A stretch of DNA of 64,000 nucleotides from Xiphophorus maculatus (taxonomy: Eukaryota > Chordata > Actinopteri > Cyprinodontiformes > Poeciliidae), in contig NC_036453.1 of assembly GCF_002775205.1 (NCBI RefSeq), positions 8,519,103 to 8,583,102 of the forward strand, given 5' to 3'. Under the pieces are notes generated by a model. The model made no database searches. It was not told where the DNA came from and saw nothing but the letters and a program-made list of their open reading frames with translations. This document shows, in pieces, positions 1 through 11,500 of this stretch (positions are counted from its first letter, which is position 1; every line of letters starts with the position of its first letter). A program made the translations under genes and the position numbers.

Positions 1-935
1 CCCTGCAATTTGCCTACCACCCCCACTTAGGAGTTGACGATGCCGTCATCTTCCTGCTGCAACGAGCGCTGTCACACCTGGATGGTGGAGGAGACACTGT
101 GAGAATCACATTCTTTGATTTCTCCAGTGCCTTCAACACCATCCAGCCTCTGCTGCTGGGTGAGAAGCTGCGGAGGATGGGTGTCAACGACTCAGTGATC
201 TCCTGGGTGACTGACTACTTGACAGGCAGGCCACAGTTTGTCCGTCTGGGCAGTGTCCTGTCTGATGTGGTGGTCAGTGACGTAGGAGCTCCACAGGGAA
301 CTGTGCTTTCTCCCTTTCTCTTCACCTTGTACACCCACTGATTTCCAGTGTTGGGGAAGCAGCATCAGAGCCAGCGACTCTAATAGACTGGACAACATCA
401 TCAGGAAAGCTGGCTCTGTACTGGGACTAAGGCTGGAGTCCCTGGAAACTGTGGTGGAGAGGAGAACACTGAAGAAGGTTCTGTCTATTATGGACAATAA
501 ACAGCCCCCTCTCCACCACATAGTGGACAGACAGCGGAGCACCTTCTCACATAGGCTGCTCCAGCTCTGCTGTCGTAGGGACAGATACAGGAAATCCTTC
601 CTGCCACAGGCCATCTCACTGTACAATAAAAGCTAAATCATTGTTCTGCACTAATCAGTCCGATTTCGCACAACTGCACTGTGGCACACTGCTGTATATA
701 TATTTACATATACATATCTGCATTTTTTGAATCTTTGCAAGAACTGCTCTAAGCTGCTTTTTATATTAACAGCATGTTATATTTTTACAATTTATAGCAT
801 TTTATTTTTTATTTTTATTTTATCTACAACTACTACTCAGTGGTGGTTGTTATTGTGTCTTGTCTCTATGCTGTAAATGCGAAGTAATTTCCCTGCTGGG
901 ATGAATAAAGTACTTCTATTCTATTCTATATAAAA
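1..935 (+). mobile_element. Rex1-like non-LTR retrotransposon, internally deleted 3' fragment
   Basis: Reverse-transcriptase sequence is readable at 99-341 (DFSSAFNT, then GAPQGTVLSPFLF, the usual RT blocks). It then jumps directly to the extreme C-terminal part (about 450-636), so the FADD catalytic block and thumb are missing. The 3' end carries AATAAA-type sequence and a short (ATTCT)n tail near 915-930. The same tail ends the large LINE at 51300-54633, so both probably belong to one family. The element continues left of the window and lies in a ttc3 intron upstream of the exon at 1018. It cannot be mobile by itself. Confidence 0.85.
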
Positions 936-1017
936 ACCTTAAGTTTAAAAGTTAAACTTTGTATAAATGGACAGAAATGTGTATATTTTTGTATTTAATA
1001 TTATTTTCCTGTTGCAG

Positions 1018-2517
1018 AAAAGCAGCAGGGGATGGAAAACGTGCCGTTCTGATCGACCCGCTCTGGGCGAAGGTACAATCCGGCTGAACTAATAACTGCT
1101 TAGGGTTTCCTAATTAATAATTCATATTATTTAAATATGCTTTAATATGTTTTGCATGTTTTTTGGCGATGTTTTATCGGTTGGATTATTATTTTTTTCT
1201 TCAGGGTTTCTGTGCGGTAGTAAAAGGTAGTAAATTAAATTAGCTCAAATTAAGGCCAGTAAAAGGACACATTCAGTCCTCAACAGTTTCCTGTTTCCAG
1301 GCTGGATGTTTTTTTAGATTGTAAGATGATCTGAACTCAGCGCTGGTTGATCGGCTCATTTAAACTGCTGCTCTAATGGTGGCCATGATCTGACACTGTG
1401 TGTGTCGGTCGCCTCGCTGCACATGGACATTTGTTTATTAAACTGTTCAATGACCTGTGAAATATGACACCTTGAACCTTGTTATCGAGTTGTCCTAGTT
1501 TGACGATTAGTAGCAAACTAATATTCTGAGAATAAAACATCAGCTTGTGAAATTAGAATGTCGTTGCATTTTACTGATATTCTTTAAAAGAACAAATATC
1601 CTGAGTCTTATGGATTTAGGATAAGCACTAAAAATAGTGCTTCTGTTTTTGACATGTGAGGTTTTGGTCTAGTTAAAGTCACAGTAAAAATATTGTAGAG
1701 GTAGAAAATTCAACTGAGAATCCTGTATAGAACCGTTTTTTTTAATTTTTGTTTTTTTTAAATTAAATGTTTTTTTCATTTCTTTAGCGAGGTTTTATTA
1801 TCAGGTTTTTTTGGGGGGGGTCGGTGATCATTTATCGGTTGGATTTAGTTGTTTTTTTTCTCGGGTTTTTTAGAGATGTTTTATGGGTTGGATTTTGGAT
1901 TTTTGGCGACATTTTTGCTGGACTATGCTGTAGTGTTTTTTTCTCTCCTGAGGTTTTTGTTGCTGCCCCCTACAGGGCCACTACCGGTATTGCGAGGCGC
2001 TGTTCTGTCTCGGGGCCATGGACCTGGCGTTGGAGGCCAACAGCACCGCCCGGTGGCTGTGCAGAGAAAACCCGGAGGGACTCAGAGATCTGGACCAGCA
2101 GTTCCTGAAGTTCAGGCCGGAGCCGCCGCCTGGTACCGATCCAACTCCTTTCTATCAGCTGGGAGGTTTGGGCCCAAACCAGAAGTGGCTTCCTATTCCA
2201 GTCTTTATTCGTGTTTTATTGTTTGATTGGTGAATGGCAGCAGGAAGTGAGTCAGCTCCTGCCTGCTATTGCTTCCTGTTTGTGAAAGTGAAACTCACGC
2301 TGCTCTACTTTTCCTCCAGCTGAGCTGCTGCAGAGGCCTCACAGGTTCGTCCGTTGACCTTTTTACTGACACAGTAACTAATAATAATGGTTGTTGGTCG
2401 TTAACTGTCTGCTTGTTTTTAACGCGCTGCAGCTTTAAGGTTGGGCTGGTGAAGAAAATCCCTCAGCCGACAAAAACAGGCGGTAAAAACAATCCGACTA
2501 GGAGTTTAACTGCAAAG
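1018..2517 (+). CDS. ttc3: ttc3 exons, TPR block (1018-1072, 1976-2132, 2320-2344, 2433-2517)
   Basis: The first two exons encode one TPR-like helical hairpin (LIDPLWAKGHYRYCEALF, then MDLALEANSTARWL), matching the TTC3 TPR segment. The first exon begins in phase 2 (one base completes a codon from an exon left of the window). The third exon is a 25-base microexon (ELLQRPH); phase 1 in, phase 2 out. The fourth exon is Lys/Pro-rich and ends AAG before GTGAGT. The 900-base intron from 1073 to 1975 is T-rich and holds no recognised gene. Confidence 0.88.
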
Positions 2518-5500
2518 GTGAGTGAGTCACGTTTGTTTTGCTTTTACAGCCTCAGGTTTCATTTTAGGTTTTAGCTGTAAACTCATGTTTTCCTTCAGTT
2601 TTTAAATGTTTATTTTAGCAATATTTCTCATTTTCTCAATCAATTCCTGCTTTTTTCTGTTTTTATTTTTTAATCTCTATATTTTTATCGCCCGATAATT
2701 GAAGTAAGCAGCAGGTTTTTCTTCCAACATCTTGGAGTAAAACTGAGAAACGAGTTAAAAAAAATCGACAGAAAACAGATTTTCTGAACCTATTCAAGGT
2801 GGAAAGCTGATTATTTTAGTTATCAATTTATTGGATTAAAAATTGGTGCACCTTTATACAAAATTAGAAATGCATTAAGATTCAAATAACCAAATAATTT
2901 TATTTTTTAACAAGATAAACATTTAAAATGCAACAACAACATAGCAATATTCATTTTTCTTCCCCTTTTTTCACTGTTTTTTTCACCATATTTTAGTCTG
3001 TAATCAATTAGTTTTATAATTAATGGATTACTAAATTAGTTGGATTATTACAATATAAGATTAGACCGATTAATCGTTTCGGGACTGCGCTCCGTGTTCG
3101 TCTCGATGAGTTTTGGGTTTTATTCTGAGCAGCATGAAAAATCAGGATGACGATTTTCACCCTAAACTGATTGAGTTTTCGTCTTTACTGTCCAGGAGTT
3201 TAGCGCCGCCGCTGATGTTCCAAGGTTCGATTCAAAGTTTGCAGCAGTCGCCCTCAAGCATTCAGCTGGCGAACGCTGAGTTTTGAACTTTTCTTTTAGG
3301 ATAAAGACTTTGTGAATATTTAAGCTAGATTTAAAAATGTAAAATAAACGGAGGTTGTTTTGAGTCTGTTTGTGTTTGTTCTCAGTTTTAGTCAGGACTG
3401 CAGAGTGTTTGTGTTTTTTGGGTTTTTTTTTTCTGGCTGTAATTCATGTTGATCATTAATTCGTGTTTTTAGGTCATCAAGACGAAAACGGACAAAAAGA
3501 CAGGTTAGTTTGTTTTCCAGTTTAAATAATTTGGTGGTTGAGTTTATTTCATGTTATTAAATGTTCACGTTAATACTAAAGATCCAGCTGTTTAATTTAA
3601 AACCCAAGAACAGAAAGTTTGATATTTCCTCTTTTGGGCTCCAACAGGGGAATTGAATCAATCAGAGGAAATTACTGATCGATTGTCTGAGCTCTGATGG
3701 AAACCCAGAATTCTGCATTAAAATAAAAATCATTTTAATGCAGAAAGCTCATCCTGATGCTGAATGCATGGAGGTTCCAAACACCCGGCTCCCTCCTCCC
3801 CAGTGGCCGTCGGCGGTCTCTCCTTGATTTGGGCCAAAAATACTTTCATCATCCAAACGACTGAATGTCTGAACTAAGTTAGAAATGAAAATTTTTCTGA
3901 CCCAAAATGAATTCAAACCGGCTGTTGCCTTGGCAACCATTTTCCTAAGAACTTGAAAATAAACAGGAAGGAATGTTCTCAGCAAGCAGCTCTGTGATTG
4001 GTCGCCACCGTTCTCGTCTTGGTTGCCTGGCGACCAAACGAACCCAAGGGAACACGGGATGGGTTTTACGTGTCGTATGTTTTAATGACTGTCAGTGTTT
4101 TAATCTCTTGTATCTCTGAAGCGCCGTCCGACCCGGAGGGACGACTCAAAGACCCTAAAACGTCCAGAAGGTCAGTGAGGTCACGCGCCGTCCGTTTGAT
4201 TTGCTCATCAGAGTCTGTAGTGAAAGTCTTTGTAAAGATGGTTCCTTCCCTTTAAACACAGGATGATGTCTGAGAGCAAAACCAGCTTCTTTCTTTGACT
4301 AGACCATATGTAATTATCCTGGTGTGTCCTGTGGTACCCTGGTGTGTCCTGTGGTACCCTGGTGGTACCCTGGTGTGTCCTGTGGTACCCTGTTGTGTCC
4401 TGTGGTACCCTGTTGTGTCCTGTGGTACCCTGGTGTGTCCTGTGGTACCCTGGTGTGTCCTGTGGTACCCTGGTGTGTCCTGTGGTACCCTGGTAGTACC
4501 CTGGTGTGTCCTGTGGTACCCTGTTGTGTCCTGTGGTACCCTGTTGTGTCCTGTGGTACCCTGTTGTGTCCTGTGGTACCCTGTTGTACCCTGGTGTGTC
4601 CTGTGGTACCCTGGTGTGTCCTGTGGTACCCTGGTGTGTCCTGTGGTACCCTGGTGTGTCCTGTGGTGCCCTGTTGTGTCCTGTGGTACCCTGTTGTGTC
4701 CTGTGGTACCTTGGTGTGTCCTGTTGTGTCCTGTGGTACCTTGGTGTGTCCTGTTGTGTCCTGTGGTACCGACGGTCTGTGAAACTCTGTCTCTGCTCTG
4801 TCTGCAGTGAGCGCGACGACCTCAGCGACTCTAAGATCAAGTCAAAGTGCCAAAGTGAAATGCAGAAAGCGGTGAGTCTTTCCTCCTGTCGGCTCCTTTC
4901 ATCATCCTGGGTTTCTCTGTCTCTGACCTGCTCCGTTTGGGTTCATCAGAACCAGAAGATGGCCGACAGCAAAGCAGATTTATGTAAGGAGCTGCGGTTT
5001 CTGGTGCAGGAGGCTCACAGCGCACTGTCGGACCTGCGCAGCCGCAACGCAGAGCAGGCCTTCAGCCAGGCGCTGGGGCTGCTGGAGGCCGCCCCGCCCA
5101 AGGTAAGAGACTTCTGAATGTCTGGTAACGCGTAGTTTATCTGTACAGGAACTAGTCGATTCTTTACTCTGCAATGACTTTTTTGGGGGGTCCGGTCCAG
5201 TAGTCACAATCATCTGATAAAACAGATTTTTCCAAGAAAATGAAAGTGAGCTAGGTGAGTTCCTCAGACAACTCAAGTTGTATAAAAATGTAAATAATTT
5301 ACCAAAGAGAAACTGAAACTTCCAGCAAAGGCTACTGGAATAGGGGTGTTGCGCGGTGGCGCAGTGGTTAGCGCCGCGCCGCACAGAGAGACTGTAGACC
5401 GGGTATCTGGAGTCCGACTCCTGTCCTCGGTTCGCTGGGCCCAGGCCTCTCTCCCCTCTCTGGCCCCTTCCTGTCGAATTGCTGTCAAATAAAGGTAACT

Positions 5501-8500
5501 AGTGCTGAAAAAATTGTTAATAAAAGACTATCAGAGTAATGTGGGACAACGCGTCATGATGTCGGACTTTTTTATCCATCCAACTGATCGGCGTCAGCCT
5601 GCTATTGAAGCTTCTAGTAAATACTTATAAAAATACTGTCTAACATCTGGAAACAAAGTCCAATCTTCGCCCCCTGATGGAGGCGATCTCTGCCGCCTGC
5701 ATGTCGGTTCAGAGAGACGCTGCCGATCCGCGGAGCGTCCTGCTGCGCGTCGGGCGGAGGAGCAGCAGGACGCAGCGCTGGATTCAACTGTAACCAAACT
5801 GGATCCGGTCATGATTAGTTTGGTTTGATGTTCTGCTGTGGTCAGTGAGATAATTTGACTGATACGTTTTTTGAACCTGTTCACTCCAGTTAATTAGTTG
5901 ACGATTATTTGAATTATTGATTAATCTGTTTCAGTGACTACTTGATGCGTCTGAATGTTTGTTTCTCAGAAACTGGGACTTTCCTCTCTGGATGTTCTGC
6001 TGCTGCTGTTCGGTCGAGCGTCGGCCTTGATAGAAATCGGACAGCCGGAGGTGAGTCGCCCAGAAGAACGCGGTTTGGATCATATTTCATTAAAATGTCT
6101 TTAAATTATCCTAAATTAAAAACAGCCAACCTGACGAAACACATAGACGTGGAAAAAAAAAGCCGTCCAGAAAATGATCAGCTTGTGTTGAATTAAGCAG
6201 CCAGACATTAATGCCTGACTAGAACCAGTCTGGCAACACGAAGTAGACAAAAACAGCTTGGAAACGCGATCAGCAAAGTCCATCAGGCTGCAATGGCTTA
6301 CAGTGATTTTCTAATTATTAAACGATTTATAAACACACAATTTATCACCATAAATGTCCTAGTTGTTTTTTCAGAAACATCCAATTCAGAAATGTTAAAT
6401 TTCATCGTAACTCGTATCATCCAAGCATCTCCAAAGAGTCGTGCTGCAATAGCAGTCAGTGCAGGGAATCTGAAGCGGCCTCTGACTGTAGACTGTTGCT
6501 GTTTAAACTAGGGATGTTCCGATACCGATCATCCATGAGGCCGATCTCTGCCCATCACCTGGATTGGCTGTTAATTTTCCGCTTTACGTATAAATGATAC
6601 TAAATTATCTGGCAATAAATTGACCTAATTTAGATATAACAGACATATTTGACCACATATCTAAAATCAGTTTCAGTTCCCTGCTGCAGCTCAGCTGCTG
6701 CTCGCTGTGACAGTTCACCGTCTGGAGGTTCAGCGGCTCCGTCTGAAATATCACCTCCAGTAGAGACGGTCCAACAGCGGGAGCAGAACCGGCGTCTCGC
6801 TCTGCAGCTCAAGACTTGAATTATTGTTCATCTTTCTGACCGTGTTGGAAGCTGCGCTGCTCTACCTGCTGTCTGGATCCGGACGTCTTTGGTTCCTGCG
6901 TTGAGCCTCCATGCAGCCAAATCAATCAAGTGTTTGGTTTTTAAATATCTTATTAGAGTCGTTGTGTTTCGCCCCCGAGGTCATTTCCTGCCGCAACACG
7001 CAAACGTCCCGGTTCACTCAGAGCGTTAAAGTTCCTCACTACAGGACTTGATGCTGCGCAGCGAGAAGGCAGGAGGAGAGCAGCTGCAGGCTGAGAAGAA
7101 GATACAGGTGATCGGCAACTAGAGACGCTGATCGATCACCGATCACACACTTGCACGGAAATCGGCCGATTATGATCGGCAGCCGATCGATCGGCACACC
7201 TCCAGTTTGAAAGTTTTCCGTCTTCACAGCATCGAGAACCAGAGGGAATAAACATCCGATCAGAGCGACGGCAGCCTCAGCGCCGCAACAACATAACCCT
7301 TAAAATTTAAACCTCTGAGGAAATGTTTTCTCTCAATCCCAGATTTTTTGGTCTGTCAGCTCCTATTTTCTGTCATTTCTGTTCTGTTGTGGGTTTATGA
7401 ACCGTTTTCTTGATGATTGTTGCTGCAGGAACTAGCAGAAGCAGAGAAACTCCTGGAGAGGATGAAATCGTTTGAAGAGCGAACGTTCCAATGTCTGGTT
7501 TATTACACCATCGGCAGAGTGTTTCTACGAGAAAACCGGTACGTTTGTTGTACAAAATTGACCTTTTGCACATTTTTGGTCCTAAATTTTAGTTTCTGTT
7601 TCAAAAAAGACACCCAGCTGATTTCTGGCAATAAGTTACTATTTCTGGCAAAACGTTTTCTGAATTGCATTTGACCGGCACAACCCTGTTGCCTAGCAAC
7701 ATTGCTAGTTTTCCTGCTGTACAATGGCTGCTGGAAAAGACAAAAGTTTAGTTGTTGACTTGCTGCTTTCTGGCTGGTTGTGCAGGCAGCTCCACTAACT
7801 GAAATCTCATTTTCTGAGAATGATTTGGTGTAATAAATGTGGTGATCAGGTTTTGTCTAGGCCCTAGCAGGAAGTGTCTCCCGTATCCTCGTTTCTTGCT
7901 CTCCAGCTGTTGCTCTTTGTGTTTTGCAGGTTTAAAGTTGCCGTGCAGCAATTTTCAGATTCGCTGCAGATGGTGAAGAATCAAATTACGCCAGGTAAAC
8001 TCACCTGGCCGTTAACCAAAGAGATTGTTAAAGAAACCCAAGCAGACAGTTTCAAGGTTGGTGCGTCCTGATTGATCTGGAATGTGTAGCGGTGAGGAAA
8101 GTCCTGAATCATCCTGTCTGTTTCAGGAGATGCTTGAGAAATCGATAGAGTTGTGTAGATTTCCCCCCGCCCCTGACGCCGTCTGTCGTCTTGAAAAATG
8201 TCTTTGCCCTCTAAAAGCTGAGATCTATTTCACTGACCCAGATTTTAAGGTAAGCAGCTTCTCATTTCTGTGGTTGGGAGCGAAACGCGTTGAGTTTTGA
8301 ACGAGAAGCTTGTCGTTTTAGGGCTACATTCAGATATGCTGCTGTCAGAGCTGCAAGGTTGAATTTCACATCAGCTGCTGGAAGAGCCTAAAGTCTACCG
8401 AGTTCAGGGAAAAGAATGAAAAGGTTTGCATTTCATTCCTCTTTTCGGCAGCTTTGAGTCCCTGACATGTAGATAAATGCGTTTTGTGTCGCAGGATGTC

Positions 8501-11500
8501 CTGAATGAGGCGTGTTTGACTCCCGACTGTCTGGGTAAAATCTGCTCTATACGAATCTTCGGTCCTACGGGTCTGGTGAAATGTAAGGTGAGAAAACGTC
8601 CAGAGGAGCGTCACTGCGAACGGCGGGTCAGCGCTGACTGCTTTGCTTTGTGCTTTCAGTTTGAAACGACGATCACGAAACCGGAGTTGCCGAAGAAACC
8701 TCGAGTTAATCAGAAAGCCACCAGGTGAGTTCTCCTCAGAAAACCGGAGAAATTATTAAAAATGGCTCTAATACTTTCTTACAAAGAAGATACTTTGAAT
8801 TTTGTTCCATCAACATTTTTAATGAAATGCTTTAAAACCTGTTGCCGGCGGTTATCGTGTAGTGAGAATTAGTTTTGGAGCATAATTACTGCTGAATATT
8901 TCTGTCATCAGGGTATTAATAGTATAAATTGTAGGCCTGAAGCGATTAATTAGATTAATCAATTAATCGATAGTTGAAATCAATTAATTTAGCAATCGAT
9001 TAATCATTAACTGGAGTAAACAGACTCAAAAATTATGCGAAAATTTAGTTTTTAGGATAAATGAAAACCTTCAAACTGGAGGTGTGCCGATCGATCGGCT
9101 GCCGATCATAATCAGCCGATTTCCGTGCAAGTGTGTGATCGGTGATCGATCAGCGTCTCTAGTTGCCGATCACCTGTATCTCCTTCTCAGCCTGCAGCTG
9201 CTCTCCTCCTGCCTTCTCGCTGCGCAGCATCAAGTCCTGTAGTGAGGAACTTTAACGCTCTGAGTGAACCGGGACGTTTGCGTGTTGCGGCAGGAAATGA
9301 CCTCGGGGGCGAAACACAACGACTCTAATAAGATATTTAAAAACCAAACACTTGATTGATTTGGCTGCATGGAGGCTCAACGCAGGAACCAAAGACGTCC
9401 GGATCCAGACAGCAGGTAGAGCAGCGCAGCTTCCAACACGGTCAGAAAGATGAACAATAATTCAAGTCTTGAGCTGCAGAGCGAGACGCCGGTTCTGCTC
9501 CCGCTGTTGGACCGTCGCTACTGGAGGTGATATTTCAGACGGAGCCGCTGAACCTCCAGACGGTGAACTGTCACAGCGAGCAGCAGCTGAGCTGCAGCAG
9601 GGAACTGAAACTGATTTTAGATATGTGGTAACACTTTCACTGTCCTAGCATGAGACAGATAATCTCTGAAAATAATTGATCTCCTCTGCCTCGTCTCTGT
9701 GTTCTGGAGAATTACTCGCTCAGTCAGAAGCAACCAATCAGAGCCAGCATCACTCAGCTAGCCATGCTCAGGAAGTTTTGATTTAATAACTCAGGATTGT
9801 TTATTTTGATGAAGCCTGCATTTAACTTTGAATGTTTCTTTTTTTTACTTGACATTATTTGATATATTCAATGATTGGTGATTGGCTGGGAAGTGGGAAA
9901 AAGTCTAAGACCCAAAAGTCAAAGGTAGAGAACAAAACAGCTTTAATTCAGCTGCAGGTGGAGAGCAACAGTCAGGGAGGCTCTGACTGCAGCACACAGG
10001 ATGTTAGATTTCATACACATCTTGTCACAAACCATAGGTGGAGCAAACAATTCCAAGAAGCTTAAAGGATAAACACATCTAAGGAAAGAACATCTGGTTT
10101 CTGTCAACTAGGTGAAAAGGCAGAACATTGTGACAGTTTCCAACAGCAACCTGTTCTGTGCACATCAGCACTAAATTAATAATAAGAACTTTGATCGTGA
10201 ATTTGTTTCCTCGAGTCCAGGAGTCAAAAAGTTAAACCACCGGGTGTGAAAACTATTTGTCTGTTTCTGACGTGGAGAGAAGAGCTGCAGATGCAACAAT
10301 CGCTTCTGCAGGCAGGATGAGCTGAACTCTGTGGTTTAGTTCAGACTGTCAGGCTGATTTCCGTTCCTAGCTGAGACGTGCAGCTTCAACAGAAAAACAT
10401 CTTTTACTTACACAAGTTAGATACATGAATATATTTAATGCTTTAACTGAATTAATAAACACTTTTGATTAAGTAAGCACACTGAATATTTTTCCATTCC
10501 ACAGGGCAATGATTGGTGATGGGAGCATCCCTAGTTTAGACACTTTAGTCTGAAAGTGTTTTAGTTAAAACTCATTAGACTCACTAAAACAATGCTGCAT
10601 TTTAGCCAATAAAATGTTTAATTAAGATGTAATTTAATAGTTTAGTTGCATCTTTTAAAGTATTTCTAATGTTGTATAAAAGAGGAAACGGTAGTTAATG
10701 ACAGATTTATAGAATGCGTCCATTTTTATTCAATCGATTGATTGCTAAAGTCATTGTTAGTTGGCGCTGTGTTAAAGGGTAACTAATGAGTCTCTGTTTT
10801 TCTTCTGGTTTTTGTTGCCAGTGTGAAGAAGTTAAAGTCCAAAGAGGATCAGAAGCAGAAGAGGAAACAATTCAAACAGACGTTTAAGGATCAGAAAACC
10901 AACAGCCATGAAATCCTGCAGAAGAAAGACGACTCGGGATCGCCGAGTCAGCAGAAAGGTCCGCTTCACTCTGAGCTGTTTTCCTTCCACAGGACTTTCC
11001 AATGCAAACCTCACCAAGAACGTTTGGCCTCAGAACAAATAAAACGGACCAGACATCAGATCAGAAATATTAAATCTCATTATTGATGAAAAGTTCAGGT
11101 TCCAATAGCAAAATGGAAATTGGACCGATACCGGTGTTGGTATCAGATCAATAAAACAGATATTGGAAAAAATTCTAGTTAAGTATCAGTGACATGTCTG
11201 TTCTATTCAGTGTAATTCTACGCTTTGAGTTCTGAGTGATATCTAGTTCCTCTGGGTTTCATCCTGAAATGGGACAAAAAAATAATGTAAAATATTTATT
11301 ATTTGACATAAAATTTATTTATTTACAATTAAACTTTCTGAATGAAAGTTTAATTGTAACATTTGACCAAAACAATCAATCAGTTTCAGTTTATTTAATT
11401 TATTTTTTGTTTTTCTCCCAACGGCACCAACTGAACAAATTAAAGCTGATTTCCCATGTTGGACCAGCTGGTGGCGCTGTTGGTGAATTTAAATGAACTG

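Noticed and set aside
4208-5117. Long open frames of about 150-210 codons on both strands (VLWYPGVSCGT-, TTGHTRVPQDTPGY-type)
   Set aside because: They are produced by the stop-free 20-bp minisatellite; the same peptide text appears in several frames, and the region is a ttc3 intron.
5343-5420. Possible tRNA gene (A- and B-box-like motifs)
   Set aside because: The B box is degenerate, no cloverleaf can be drawn, and a SINE body follows. The same applies to 59070-59200.
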